A stretch of DNA of 64,000 bases from Myoxocephalus aenaeus (GCA_038501785.1 JBAMJR010000065.1:7554501-7618500), one strand, 5' to 3'. Shown: positions 23,891 to 36,846, numbered from the stretch's first letter. A program made the numbers and translations. Notes: generated from the sequence alone by a model not told the origin.

Positions 23891-25262
23891 GAGGTCCCAC
23901 GATACGATATTATCACGATGCTTAAGTCCCGATACGATATTATCACGATACAATATTATCACGATACTTAAGTCCCGATACGATATTATCACGATGCTTA
24001 AGTCCCGATACGATATTATCACGATACAATATTATCACGATACTTAAGTCCCGATACGATATTATCACAATACTTGAGTCCCGATACGATATTATCACAA
24101 TACTTGAGTCCCGATACGATATTATCACGATACGATATTATCATGATACTTAAGTCCCGATACGATATTATCACGATGCGATATTATCGCGATGCGATAT
24201 TATCGCGATGCGATATTATCGCGATACTTAAGTCCCGTTACAATATTATCACGATGCTTAGGTCCCAATACGATATTATCACGATACGATATTATCACGA
24301 TACTTGAGTCCCGATACGATATTATCACGATACTTAGGTCCCGATACGATATTATCACGATGCGATATTATCACGATGCAATATTATCGCGATACTTAAG
24401 TCCCGTTACAATATTATCACGATGCTTAGGTCCCAATACGATATTATCACGATACGATATTATCACGATGCTTAGGTCCCGATACGATATTATCACGATA
24501 TGATATTATCACGATACTTCAGTCCTGATACGATATTATCATGATACGATATTATCACGATACTTAGGTCCCGATACGATATTATCATAATACGATATTA
24601 TCACGATACTTAGGTCCCGATACGATATTATCACGATACTTAAGTCCCGATACGATATTATCACAATACGATATTATCATGATACTTAAGTCCCGATACG
24701 ATATTATCACGATGTGATATTATCACGATGCGATATTATCGCGATACTTAAGTCCCGTTACAATATTATCACGATGCTTAGGTCCCGATACGATATTATC
24801 ACGATACTTGAGTCCTGATACGATATTATCATGATACGATATTATCACGATACTTAGGTCCCGATACGATATTATCATAATACAATATTATCACGATACT
24901 TAAGTCCCGATACAATATTATCACTATACTTGTCCCGATACGATATTATCACGATACTGCAATATATTAAGTATTGCGATATATTGAGTATCGAGATAAT
25001 TTGAGTATTGCGATATATTGCGATTTATTACCTTTTTTTTCAACTGCAAATTGTCCCCAAAGAAAACTTTGTCAACATATTTGATCATCATATGTTTTCA
25101 GTCTGTTCATCTCACTTCAATAATTTTTATGACCCTAACCCTGACCCTTTTTTTTTATTGATATAATAAAAGATCGATACTTGACTTCCGTGTATCGATA
25201 CAATATCGCCACGCAAAATATCGCGATACTATGCTGTATGGATTTTTTCCCCCACCCCTCGT
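23891..25262. mobile_element. Probable hAT-like MITE with amplified interior
   Basis: The right part (about 24960-25262) is a non-repetitive region rich in ATATCG words, ending ATACAATATCGCCACGCAAA, then a ...TATCGCGATACTATGC block and CCCCCACCCCTCG. The left edge is CAGAGGTCCCACGATACGAT. The right edge, reverse-complemented, is CGAGGGGTGGGGGAAAAAAT, an imperfect match (C.GAGG..C). The ends resemble a teleost non-autonomous element known for GGGGTGGGGGAAAAAATCGATAC termini; this is recalled family knowledge and not a search. No clean target-site duplication was found, so exact edges and superfamily are uncertain. The left half has been replaced by, or expanded into, the minisatellite described next. 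Confidence 0.55.
23900..24955. repeat. 16/30-bp minisatellite of GATACGATATTATCAC units
   Basis: Two building blocks alternate: A = GATACGATATTATCAC (16 bp) and B = GATACTTAAGTCCC (14 bp). Together they make a 30-bp unit, with extra A blocks inserted in many places. Variants include GATGCGATATTATCGC and GTTACAATATTATCAC. Several multi-unit segments recur, for example the GTTACAATATTATCAC-GATGCTTAGGTCCC pair near 24236, 24409 and 24757. There is no coding content; the short ORFs on both strands are products of the array. Confidence 0.95.
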
Positions 25263-28200
25263 TGTCATGTTCAAAAAGTGTTTTGTTTCTTTGTTTCCCG
25301 TCCTATCAAAGTTTGAGAAGAATTTAGCATTTGCTTGAAGGTGCAAGACGTTTAACTTTACACACTTTGCTGCACTTCACTTTGTGAAGTCGAATTAGGT
25401 TTATGGAAAAGATGAAGATTGACTTTGATCGAGCAAACAAACAGCTGCCCTGTGTGGTACAACGCCGTGTTCAAGTCTGACAAAACATTAGTTTACTATA
25501 CAATCATCTGCAGCGGAATCCAAATACACGAATCCCACATGTCAGAGTCAAAACAAGTGAAAAAATATGATATTGTAATTAATGGCAAACTTGACAAACA
25601 GCGGTTTCGTAATGGAAGTTGTTCCAGTCGCACGAGAGTGTCGCTCTGCATTAAACACTCACCACAGACAGTTTAGACAGAGCTGTACAAACACAGAACC
25701 GGCTCGGGGGGAAAGAAATTAACTGTAAGTGCCTTTCTGTATATAAATCTGTACGCCGCTGTGCAAACACCGAGAACATAATGCAACATGTGTTCCTCAC
25801 AGGGGTTAGTCATCTGCACCGGCCTGATTGCTAACATCTTCACTCAGAATAGCCGCCCGGCGTGTGAACACCAACGCGCGTGCACGGGCGCTCTGTGCAC
25901 GCGTATCGGTTGCAGCGTTGGCACGCGTGCAGAGCTCGCATGCAACTCCCCGACTGCACCGTGGTACTGTACGCTAATCCCACCGTGGTTGCTTCACACT
26001 TTGCCTATTGGGTTTCCTGCTATCGGGGCCAGCTATGCGTGGAGGAAACACGAGCTCGGCCTTCGACACACACACACACACACACACAAAACACACACAC
26101 GAGGCCGCACGGCAACACACGGCAAAAGTGTTTAAAAGAAGAGACGTCCCTCAATAGGACTGTGTTCGTGTCTCCGGTGAGCCGGGCTGCAGTTGAGGCG
26201 ACTCAGACGGGGAATGTGTTCGCCTGCCAGATCAGCGAGTCTCTCGATACTCTTTTTTGCCACACACAAACACACACAGCCTCGGGGCGCTTGGCATTAA
26301 GTTGGCATTCTGGCCCTCCCAGCGCGTAGCCCGCCACCAGGTAGAGATGAAACACACTCGCTGGCTCAGCTAAACTGCAGAGTTCAGATCCCTGGATTGA
26401 CGATGCAATATCTAGGTTAGGTGTCGGATCGTTAGGGGACGTTAAAGCTTGTTTACGTGACCCACATCGCGCCGAGTACATCTCGTGCTTTCCTTCTGCA
26501 GTATAGCCGTCTTGATGAGGATTTTTGTTTCTTTATTTTACTTTAGGAAGGGCAGAGTGCCAGTACGAGAGCAGGCACACCGTCTTTTGTTTGATTGTTT
26601 GCTTCGAGCTCAACAGTACACACCTTTGACATGAATCATTCCCTCGACACATTCAAATATCACTCCAAGGCAAGAATTAAAACCATTAAAAGTGAGTGGC
26701 ACACCTGAAAAGAATAACCATTAACATTTGAAGTATATTTAATAACCACAATTAAATCAATAAAAAATGTTCCCATTTTATCTTCATGTCATATAATCAG
26801 AGCTGCAACTCATGAACATTCATGTATTGGTCTATAAAATGTCAGCAAATGTATTTAAAATGTTATCTGTTATCATTTCAAACGTCCCATGATGACATAT
26901 TCCCTTCCCACATTTAGTAAAACGCAGGTTTTAAAAAGGTCAAATCCATATGAAGTTGCTGAGGATTACATTAAAGTCACTCTGCAGCTGTTGATGGTGT
27001 CCATCAAGCCAAGAGGACAGAGCAACATGGACAAACACACGTGTGTTTTAATATCAAATGAAGTATTCATAAACCACATGCCAAACACTAAAATGTGTGT
27101 TAATCACAAGGATCATCTCGTCTTTCTGTCTCAAATGACGAGTGTGAAAGGGTACAGGAACTTGAGGTAATAAACAAGAGAAGGTGACGAATAAATAGAT
27201 TAATCACACGCTGCGTTAGCGTAGCGGCCTCCGACTGTTGAAACGGTTTCCTGTTACTAACCACAGCGTCTCACCTGCAGCTGGAGTACAATCGCAAACT
27301 ATTACCATCACTATTGGATCGTGAATGCCACACGCACACACACACACGCACACACACACACACACACAAGAAGGGGCCGAGTGTGAACAAAATGCACCGA
27401 CCCGTACTCAACAAGTGGGCCGGCGACTTTCTCTTAAAAATAATCAAGAAGAAGGAAAGCTTTGGACGTGATGTCAGGAAAAAAAAAAGTTTCCTCAAAC
27501 AGAAAAGCGCCCGGTGGGCAGAAACGGCGGAGGCCCAGTGGAGACCGGGTCACTTTCAGTCACACTTCAAAGAAGCCCAACTAAACTCCGGAGCGGTCTT
27601 CAAGCTCGCACACAGTCATAACATAAACCAAAAGTCTAATTCTTGTGCCAGGGGGAATATCTCACACGTGCGTTCACACCAGGCAGACAGAGAGTTGTGA
27701 CTCGACCGCTGTGGAAAACCAGACTTGTGACCCAAATATCTCCAACGAAGGAAGCGGCTTGCAATAAATTAACAGGAGCGCTGTGCAATACCTGCGAGAA
27801 AGAAGGGACCCGCCACAACCGGTCATGTTGAAATCTTAATAAGGCCGACAGCAGAATCCCTCAGCTTTACTTTCTTCATTGTGTTGTAATAATAATAATA
27901 ATGGCATTACCAGATAGGACTATATTATTAAGACTTATCTGGATGTGGGCAGACCACCCAACGCGTCTTTTACCGTGCATTCTGGGCGTGACCTTTTTTT
28001 GCTGTGTCATCACCTTTCATATACAATGAACGTGTTTATGATTGACGGCTACTGGATACAAAAAGAGCAGTACGTTGTTTACAAGGGCGCAAAGTCGTTC
28101 ACAGATCTAGCCTCTTAATGTTGCTCTCAAAGTGCACCAGATTGATGCATTTTACTTTAAAATGGACAACATGTTCTTCCAGGGGACCCTCGGCCAATAT

Positions 28201-28465
28201 AAACTGAGTTTTCTAGTGAAAAGAGCAGTTTTATTGGTAAAATATGTCTGCTATAGCTCCCCTCGTCCTCACTAATCTTGTATCCCCACTTTTACCCCAA
28301 AACTAGGCACCCACTTTATACAAATAAGGTGTACTGGAGAGTAGTAGCTCAACTAATCTGATCCAACATCGTTTATTAAAGAACAATATTCTCATATTGA
28401 GTCACCGGAGCAATGTTGGGATTAAGTATTAAGATTGTGTGAAAACCATAAAGTCCTGCACGGAT
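25263..28465. other. Single-copy DNA with CA tracts; no gene seen
   Basis: No exon, RNA gene or interspersed repeat is recognised. CA microsatellites lie at about 26067-26089 and 27330-27369, and a short AAT tract at about 27889-27902. Confidence 0.5.
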
Positions 28466-29138
28466 GTTGAAACATTAAGCTAAAACCAATGCATAAACAG
28501 CAGAAAGAGTCAGCTAAAACCAAATCGATAGACAGCAGAAACATTGAGCTAAATCCAATGGATAAACAGCGGAAACATTGAGCTAAAACCAATGGATAAA
28601 CAGCGGAAACATTGAGCTAAAACCAATGGATAAACAGCGGAAACATTGAGCTAAAACCAATGGATAAACAGCGGAAACATTGAGCTAAAACCAATGGATA
28701 GACAGCAGAAACATTGAGCTAAAACCAATGGATAGACAGCATAAACATTGAGCTAAAACCAATGGATAAAGAGTTGAAACATTGAACTAAAACCAATGGA
28801 TAAACAGCAGAAACATTGAGCTAAAACCAATGGATAGACAGCAGAAACATTGAGCTAAAACCAATGGATAAAGAGTTGAAACATTGAGCTAAAACCAATG
28901 GATAGACAGCAGAAACATTGAGCTAAAACCAATGGATAGACAGCAGAAACATTGAGCTAAAACCAATGGATAGACAGCAGAAACATTGAGCTAAAACCAA
29001 TGGATAGACAGCAGAAACATTGAGCTAAAGCCAATGGATAAAGAGTTGAAACATTGAGCTAAAACCAATCAATGAAACATTGAGCTAAAACCAATGAATA
29101 AACAGCAGAAAGAGTCCGCTAAAACCAATAGCTAAACA
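28466..29138. repeat. 34-bp minisatellite, about 20 copies
   Basis: Units of 34 bp read AACATTGAGCTAAAACCAAT then GGATAAACAGCGGA. Period 34 was verified at 28561 and 28595. Variants at the end of the unit are ACAGCGG, ACAGCAG and AGAGTTG. Edge units are more divergent (AAGAGTCAGCTAAAACC), as is typical of array margins. Confidence 0.95.
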
Positions 29139-29859
29139 GTTAACACAGTTAGCCATAACGCAGTAATAGTTTCATCATTTACAATAATTAAAAAGACCTA
29201 TTGAACCCGTTGTAGAACAAGCAAACCACAGCCCCATTCCCTCCTGACACAAGTCTACAGTGTCGGGAGAGAAAGGCCAGGACCCGAGTGACAACCACCA
29301 TGTTTCTATTCTGAAAGCCGAACTGTAAAACCAAAGGTCTTCATTTTGGTCCCGTAATTACGCAGCTATTTCGTAGCAAAAGCATCGGAGGTGTCGGTAG
29401 CGTGTGTGCGGTATCATACAGTTGAAGTAGTTAACTAGTATTTGTGGATAAACAGCGGAAACATTTAGCTAAAACTACTGAAAAGTTGAAACATTGAGCT
29501 AAAACCAATGGAAAACAGCCGAAACATTGAGCTAAAACCAATGGATAAACAGCCGAAACATTGAGCTAACACCAATGGATAAAGAGTTGAAACAGTTAGC
29601 TATACCGCAGTAATAGTTTCATAATTTACAATAATTAGAAAGACCTATTGAACCCGTTGTAGAACAAGAAAACCACAGCCCCATTCCCTCCTGACACAAG
29701 TCTACAGTGTCGGGAGAGAAAGGCCAGGACCCGAGTGACAACCACCATGTTTCTATTCTGAAAGCCGAACTGTAAAACCAAAGGTCTTCATTTTGGTCTC
29801 GTAATTACGTAGCTATTTCGTAGCTAAAGCCCTGAAGGTGTCGGTGTCGTGTGTGCGGT
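29139..29859. repeat. 447-bp tandem duplication bracketing a second 34-bp array
   Basis: The sequence at 29139-29412 recurs at 29586-29859 with few changes, offset exactly 447 bp (CAGTAATAGTTTCAT at 29161 and 29608; the shared block ends at 29412 and 29859). Between the copies, 29444-29600 holds about four and a half more 34-bp units. The duplicated block itself (...CCTCCTGACACAAGTCTACA..., ...CTATTTCGTAGC...) is not recognised as a gene or known transposon. Confidence 0.93.
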
Positions 29860-30036
29860 TGCTCTGATCCCAGTTTAAAAAGGAAAATGCAATGATCGAG
29901 AGGTGTAGTTTTATCGAAGCTCGCCAAACCATCAGACGTTGGAACCAGTCCATCCAAAGTGTGAGAGATTACAAAAAGATGGGAGTAATAAAACTCCAGC
30001 CTGAAAGATATTTAAGATCGTCTCAAACCCTTGTTT

Positions 30037-30097
<61 letters not shown>

Positions 30098-33000
30098 ATT
30101 CTGGTTAAATCTTAATTTGCAACAGCAGCAAAAATCAAAAGCGCCCTGATATTTAAAAAAAAGGTCAATGTATTCTGAGTACAGTTATGAATTGTTGACC
30201 TATATACAGTACACATTGGAAGAGCTGGGTAGCCATGCATGGCGGGTCTTGGGTCTCGGCCAAATTGTTAATTGTGCGGTTTTATTGGCATCTCTTTGCT
30301 CAGAGTTATTCATTACCTCAGCAGATAGTATGTTGGAGCATGGGAACCTTCCAAGTAGAAGCAGTGTACCAGATTTATTCTTTTTGCCTCTTATCAGATG
30401 TGTTTTAACACTATTGACTGAATCATTAAAGCCAAAGAGTACTTTCTTTTAGCTTTAGGAGGCGGTTGAATGTGGTAAAACGATGTGTGTTCTATGCAGA
30501 CACACAATACAGCAAAGTGCAGTACTGTAAAGTGTACTTTAGAGCAGGAACAACGATCAAAATAGTCTATTATGTCACATGTTACCAAGAAAAAAGATCA
30601 AACATTCTGTTTCCAGCTTCTCAATTTTGAGTATCTGCTGCTTTCTTCTGTTTTATTTCATTGTAAATGGATTTTGAAGATGTTGCCTTTGGCTTTGCTT
30701 TTTGGAAATGAAAATAATCATTAGCTTCAGCCATAGTAGTATTGATATATATGTCTAAGTACAGGTATATAAAAAATAAAAATAATACTGCATCCACCAA
30801 AACAAAAGAACAAACCTTTAATTAATTTCTATTACTTTTAACTCTTGTCACTTCTGCCCACATACAGTCTAACTCATAATCACACACACTAATTCCTCTT
30901 GGGAACTCTGATTATAAACTGATTATCTTCTGGCCCGGGGGCACAGATGCTGAAATTGTTATTGCCAGTTTAATCTCGAATCCACATGAAGGGAATCCCT
31001 CCGTACGGCACAACGCCTCAGTGTTTATGACAGAGGAGGAGGGGGAAGAAAAAAAAAGTAGCCACTTTATTGTCTTGGGAACTGGTTGTTTAATACGTCT
31101 GCAAATGCGTAGTAATGACTTAATTTCTATTCCACCGCATAAATTGAGGCAGCTCAGAGAGAGAGAGAGAGAGATGCCAGCAAAAGTCGGATGTCCTCGT
31201 AAAGTGCTCCGCTTCACCCTGGCAAAAATAAACCTCTCGGGCCCCCGTGCCAAGTGTTCCCGTTGATGAAAAGCCAGTTGTGAGTGGCTCCAGTTGTACC
31301 CGGGCCGAGCCAAGCTGACTGGGGTTTAATAAGAAAGGAGTGCGGCCGTGTAAAACAGCCTCCGCTACTCTCTCTCTGGCCGACGGAGGCTATGTTACAA
31401 ATGATCATTTTCCCCCCCGGTAATCTGGACGCTGGCTCAGAGAGCCCCGGAGGAGCAGAGACGGAAAAAAGGAGCGTATGGAAACCACTGAAACCACAAC
31501 CGTACCTAGTGAGAGAAGAAGAGGGGGCGTGGCCAAAATAACCCACAAACTTGAGAGCATGCTGGCTGACATTGGCCGCCATGTGTGTGTGTGCGTTGGG
31601 TGTGTGTGTGTGGGGTGTTGGTCTGTGTGTAGACCGGTGCAGAGTGCACTGATAACCGCTCGTCCTGCGCACCATGACAAAGCATGCTTATCAGCTCAAC
31701 GGGCCTCCGCGAGAGCCGCGGCGGACCCGCCGCCACGCCGCTCTGGAAGGTTCGCCTCATCCCTCTCAGATAATGAGGTTGGAAAATTGCCGGTGAGGAC
31801 GCGCTCATTACTCTGCGTGCCAGATATTAGGAGCAGAAGTGATGAATAGCAAATGCAATCATAGTCGTTAATAATCGTGATGAATTGCCATTATTATTAC
31901 TACTAGTTCTAGTGTGCTGCAGCGCTGCGTGCGGTTTGTCCTAGTGGTGTTGCCGTACACCGGCAGAAAGCATTGCTCAGCTCTCCTTCATCTCTCTTCT
32001 TTAAATAGTTTCTTTATCCTCACGATACTACTGCTTCTTGGAGGACACAGATATGAGCTCTTTAAGTCCAGGGGTTCATAAATGAATTTAAAATGAATGA
32101 ATGCGTCATTGATGCGTCATTAAATCATGCCCACATGTGTGTGTTGACAGAATATACTCGTTATCCTCCATTATATTTAGAATTGTCACCTGGGACTTAC
32201 AATTTGTGTTTTCCTGTATAAATAAAGACATTTCTACCATAAATAATGCAGGAAATGAAGTTTGTGACGCTCAAAGGTGTCCAGGGGAAGGACCCCCAGA
32301 GCCCCTACTTAATATGCACGCTCCCTTGACCTACTTTTTGGAGAATTTAATAACTTTTACCTCAATAGATTTCATGCGATTGCACGTGTTACTAATAAGC
32401 CAGTCGGTGTATTGAGTTGTTTAAAACATAGTTATTAATAAGCGGAGCAGCTGTGTTGTTGAACTTTATTTTGCCCTTTTTAGTTGTTGGCATGGAAATA
32501 GTGTAATCTACAATACAAACATTGCTACCGTCGCTGCTCAAGAATGTTTGTTTACATAAGAATAATAAAGCAATGTCGATTATTTTGTAATTAATTGCCT
32601 TTTTCTTTTCTTTTCTCGCAAAATAATCTAAAAGAACCGATGAGAGTACTAGGATCAATAAAAACCCGGGATATTAAACTTTTTATCACCAGAATCAGGA
32701 CCGAAAAAAGTCTATTATTCTGTGGACAATATGACCTTTGACCTGTTATGCACGTGCGTGCCGATGCAGTCGGCCTCTCTCTGGTTGACACGGTTGGATC
32801 AAACGGTGAAAGTGGAAGTCTGAGAGAGAGAAATCGGAGCCGGTTCACGTCAAAGTGTCGTTTTAAAAGGATTAAAAACACTGAAAACAACAAGTTTCAC
32901 ACCCTGTCGATGTCCCATCAGCACTGGATTCGGCGGAACAAAAGGATGTTTGTGAGTTTATTGGCGATTAAACTCTATTCATGGGAATGCATAAAGACAT

Positions 33001-33550
33001 ATGGAGGCATCCATCAAAGGCTTCCCGATGTTTATCTGATGTTCGCCGGTCATGTGAGCATAAAAGAGGCCGATTTATTTGCTCAAATAAAAAAAAAAGC
33101 AAACTGAATCAAACCCTTTCTATGAGTGTCCCTCTGATTAAAAAAAGACGGCTTTGTGTGCGTCTAAATGCAGCGCGTTGAGGAACACGAGCTATACTCT
33201 CTGCACAGAATCCACGGTGCAGAAACCCGTGATGATCATCAGATGACTTCTCGTGGTCGGCTGCATTCGCCCCGGCTGAACCGAGCACCGCCGAGCAAAC
33301 ATACGAGTCTATACACCATACGGGCGTGCTGTGATCTGATTAGTCATAGGCGAGAACACAGAGGACGCCGCGAGGCCCCCCCCCCCCTCGGGGGGCCCGT
33401 CGCCCGCCGTCGGATGAGCAACGGCCAACTGAGGTCGAGCGGAACGTAGAAGGTACGACAGTAACAGGAGGGTAGCGTTGTGGCGCTAACCCGCCGCTAA
33501 TCAGCTACAGGAACTCCGCCTTTGGCCGCCTCGAGGCTCGTTTTTGACTG
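29860..33550. other. Single-copy DNA; no gene seen
   Basis: Holds a TA microsatellite and unremarkable DNA. Two complex patches (about 30910-31150 and 31790-31910) have TAAT-type words and low repetitiveness and could be conserved non-coding elements, but this cannot be tested here. No exon is recognised. Confidence 0.45.
30040..30099. repeat. (TA)n microsatellite, about 60 bp
   Basis: A TA tract with one TTT interruption near 30083. It is self-complementary and prone to cruciform formation. Confidence 0.95.
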
Positions 33551-33720
33551 TGGGGGCGACTGTGGCTCAGTGGTTAGCATGCCCGTCTTTCAATCTGAGG
33601 GTCCTCGGCTCCGCTAGCCCTCGAGCAAGACACTTAACCCTGAATTGCTCCCCGCTGCTGTGTCTACGGTGTATAGCGCTTTGGATAAAAGCGTCAGCTA
33701 AATGAAATGTAATGTAATGT
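33551..33720 (+). mobile_element. tRNA-derived SINE (HpaI/V-SINE type)
   Basis: The 5' part has a pol III A-box-like word (TGGCTCAGTGGTTAGCA) and a degenerate B-box region (GGGTCCTCGGCTCC). These are followed by the teleost SINE body word GCAAGACACTTAACCCTGAA and a 3' tail TTTGGATAAAAGCGTCAGCT, then AAATG and (AATGT)n. This combination is characteristic of fish tRNA-derived SINEs whose 3' end copies a LINE. The B-box has mutated, so the copy is probably old and inactive. No target-site duplication could be fixed. Confidence 0.82.
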
Positions 33721-35240
33721 AGAAACCAGGGGTTAGCCACGTCCGGAGGGATTCGGCTTGACATACGGGGGACAATTACCGCCACATTGAGGACATTCCT
33801 CGTGAGCGTTTCATTAAAGCGGACACATAAAAACTGATCTAATCAACTGCATCTCCATTTAGCTTCCAGAAGAAAGGGGGGGGGTAATCTAACGTATACG
33901 ATGGGGGGAGGGGGAATAAAATCCCCGGATCAACCCCCCCCCCCGCTCACCAGACTCCGTTCAGGAATAGCTCTTTGACATATTGGCCTACCCAGCATGC
34001 CCTCTGCCTCTCCAGACAGCTATGACATCATTATACAGCAGATACAGGCCAGGACATCAGCTGCACCGACCAAGGTTATATAAGTGAAAGCCTCTATGTG
34101 TCTGAGCATTAAGCGCCGCTGCCCCCGCCACGGGGAATAGGAGGGGATGGAAGCAGAGGAGGAGGAGAGAGAGAGAGAGAGAGGCCAGGAAGAAAGGCAG
34201 GGTCACAAAAAGAGAGGCCCGATGGGGCGCTCGCTGCTGGGAGAGACTGAAGGAGGTCACCTCTGATCCCCTAAAGGAGCCCCAGCCAACAGCTAGACGG
34301 GAGAAAAGAAGGGAGAGAGAGAGAGAGAGGAAGGGGGGGAGAAAAGGGAGGACCAGGTCACATGGGGCTACACCCATCCACCGTCTGTGTCCTCGCATGT
34401 ACAGAGCCCTGTTACATCACTCTGTATGTCCCATGGAAAACATTTACCATCAAGAAGGAGGGGGAGGAGGGGGAGGACAAAGCGTGAGAGAGGAGAGGAG
34501 GAAAAACAGCAAAAGAACATCACCTGAATGTCTGTTTCTTTCTGATGGAGGAGCTGTTTGCACAGGTTGCACCCGCTCGGTCTATTTAAAATCCAATCCG
34601 TGAAAGGGGGGGGGGGGGAATGTTTATACTCCACCGCTGGATTTGTCCAGGGCTAATAATCAACCCGGGGAGAGAGAGAACACTGCGATTTTAAAACGGA
34701 GAGGGCTAATGATTAATGAACAGCGGGCACCTGGGGGCCCGAAACCAGCTGATCCGACATAAATCACCTTCGTTTCAGTCGGCTCCTGGGACTCTGGAGG
34801 GGGTTCGGCGCCTCACGCATTTACATAACGACCACGGGAGCATTGTTTATGAATGAAGGCGTGTGCACTCTGCTCTAGTCGAGGCGCCTTCGCACTTGAG
34901 CCCCTTTTGGAGGAATAACCGAGGCCTTTATGGTTCTATACCCCACTGTGAAAGGGGGGTAGGGTAATGATTACAGGGCTGCTGAGGATGTTGTGACGAG
35001 GGCCAAAGTGTCGCCGCCGTCGCACTCGTGATCTGCTTGAGATGGGTTTGGGTTTGTTTCATGTCCAGGGTGAATGATGAAGTGCTGCCTGTCAGTCGCA
35101 GCGGTGGGATTAGTGACCAGGGCCTTGGCAATTTAAGGCTGCGTAATCAGTGCAGTGGAGTCGAGGCAACTTCCTGGGCAATGTTGTTGCAGAAAGCCCA
35201 CCCTATTGTATTGTACTGTATTTTGAGGGCATGTTTATCT

Positions 35241-35276
<36 letters not shown>

Positions 35277-35799
35277 CTGTGGTAATGCAATGCAGTTGTA
35301 ATGCCTCTGTGGAACGCTTTGTTCTGATATTGGCAATTTGTGATGCGCATCAACTGATAAGCTCGGACAATGATTATCTGGGACACGAGGGCGGCAACAC
35401 AACAACAACAAGAAGCAGCCACAACAATAACAAGAAATGCATCTAAACGCCGGCTCTGTCGCACACAATCAGAAACTATTATGAACGCTCATGAGATCAA
35501 TTCTCACACACCCACTTTGGTCAAGAAGAGTGTATTTTTAGACCGGTTGACTTCTGGGTGGGTCTCACTCTCGCTGCACCCTCACAGCAGATCAATGCTA
35601 CATATGGTAAACACAAATATTGCTATTATCATTAATATCCTCCTTCACCTCAAAGAGGAAACAGGGACAACAGAATTAGGGTCAAGCAGCTGAACTGAGA
35701 AGCCCCCTCCCATCCTCCTCCTCCTCCTCCTCCTCCTCTTCCTCCCCTTACATCCTATACATTCCAGCCATATCATAGCTGATGATCTTGTATCGACCC
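33721..35799. other. Single-copy DNA with low-complexity tracts; no gene seen
   Basis: Contains poly-G/poly-C runs (33871-33946), GA tracts (34169-34182, 34313-34329), a CA tract (35244-35272) and a CTC tract (35713-35739). A non-repetitive patch at 34640-34860 is rich in TAAT words (GGGCTAATGATTAATGAACA) and might be regulatory. No exon is seen. Confidence 0.45.
35244..35272. repeat. (CA)14 microsatellite
   Basis: A perfect CA tract. Confidence 0.94.
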
Positions 35800-36174
35800 T
35801 CGCCCGGTCCTCTCTGCCTCTCTCCGTGCGTGCGCACGTGATAGGACCGTGCGCGCGCGCGCAGCTGCAGCTGCAGGCATGAATCCAACCAAGTTCGCGG
35901 CCCTGCGTGCAGCCGGCACATACACGACACACATAAAAACACATACATGTGCAACGTTACGGAGACATGGAGGCAAGCGCGCGGGTCCCGGTGCATCCGG
36001 CAGCGTGCCCGCTCCTCAGTGACAGCCGAGCATGACGCGCACGTCAACAGTTATGGCGGAATGGCTGCGCGGCGAGACCCAGCCTCCCTGTACTGTACGC
36101 GCCGTGCGCGACGTTACCTCCGCCGCTGGTCCGCTCTGTCAAAACATATCCCGGTGCCAAACAGCTGCACACAA

Positions 36175-36208
36175 ACACACACACACACACGCGCGCGCGC
36201 GCGCGCGC
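36175..36208. repeat. (AC)8(GC)9 compound tract
   Basis: An AC tract passes straight into an uninterrupted (GC)9 tract. Alternating purine-pyrimidine sequence with a GC core is the classic Z-DNA-forming composition. Confidence 0.93.
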
Positions 36209-36391
36209 AGAGAAGCACGCTGTGGCGGCGGCGGCGACACTTACCGTCGGTTTCTCCCCTCTCGCGCGCTCTCTCGCACGCGGTCTCGGACACCAGGTTC
36301 GGGTCGGGGTTGGATTCTCGTTTTCTGTTTTCCTTTTAGAGCGTTTGGTGGAAATGAAGCGGGAAAAAGTCAGCGGGGCTCCTCCGAGGGG

Positions 36392-36396
<5 letters not shown>

Positions 36397-36484
<88 letters not shown>
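36397..36484. repeat. (GT)44 microsatellite
   Basis: The longest perfect dinucleotide tract in the window, 88 bp. Confidence 0.97.
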
Positions 36485-36485
<1 letters not shown>

Positions 36486-36622
36486 GCAGGGCTCCGCGTC
36501 CCACCACCTCTCGCTCTCTCTCTCCGGAGCCCGGGTCCTCCGCTCAAGCTGCTGCGCCTCGCACTGCCAGAATTACAGCTCCCTCCTCGGTCCTCCTTCC
36601 TTCCTACAAAAAGCTTCTTTTC

Positions 36623-36699
36623 GTGTGTGTGTGTGTGTGTGTGTGTGTGTCTGTGTGTGTATGTGTGTGTGTGCGTGCGTGCGTGCGTGTGTGTGTGTG
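36623..36699. repeat. Imperfect GT/GTGC microsatellite
   Basis: GT repeats with CTGT, ATGT and (GTGC)n interruptions. A CA tract of opposite sense follows at 36815-36866, so the two tracts form a long imperfect inverted repeat. Confidence 0.92.
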
Positions 36700-36814
36700 G
36701 TGTTGTCGTTGCGTGAAATGAGCAGTTTGTTTCTCTCCCCCCCCCTTGTTGTCTTTTTGTTGCCTTCCAGTAGCGTTTGGCTGCGGCTGCACCGACAGGA
36801 GAGAGCAGAAGCGC

Positions 36815-36846
<32 letters not shown>

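Noticed and set aside
25131..25148. Telomere-like GACCCTAACCCTGACCC
   Set aside because: Only about two imperfect CCCTAA units, which occurs by chance and in many fish repeats. No interstitial telomere array.
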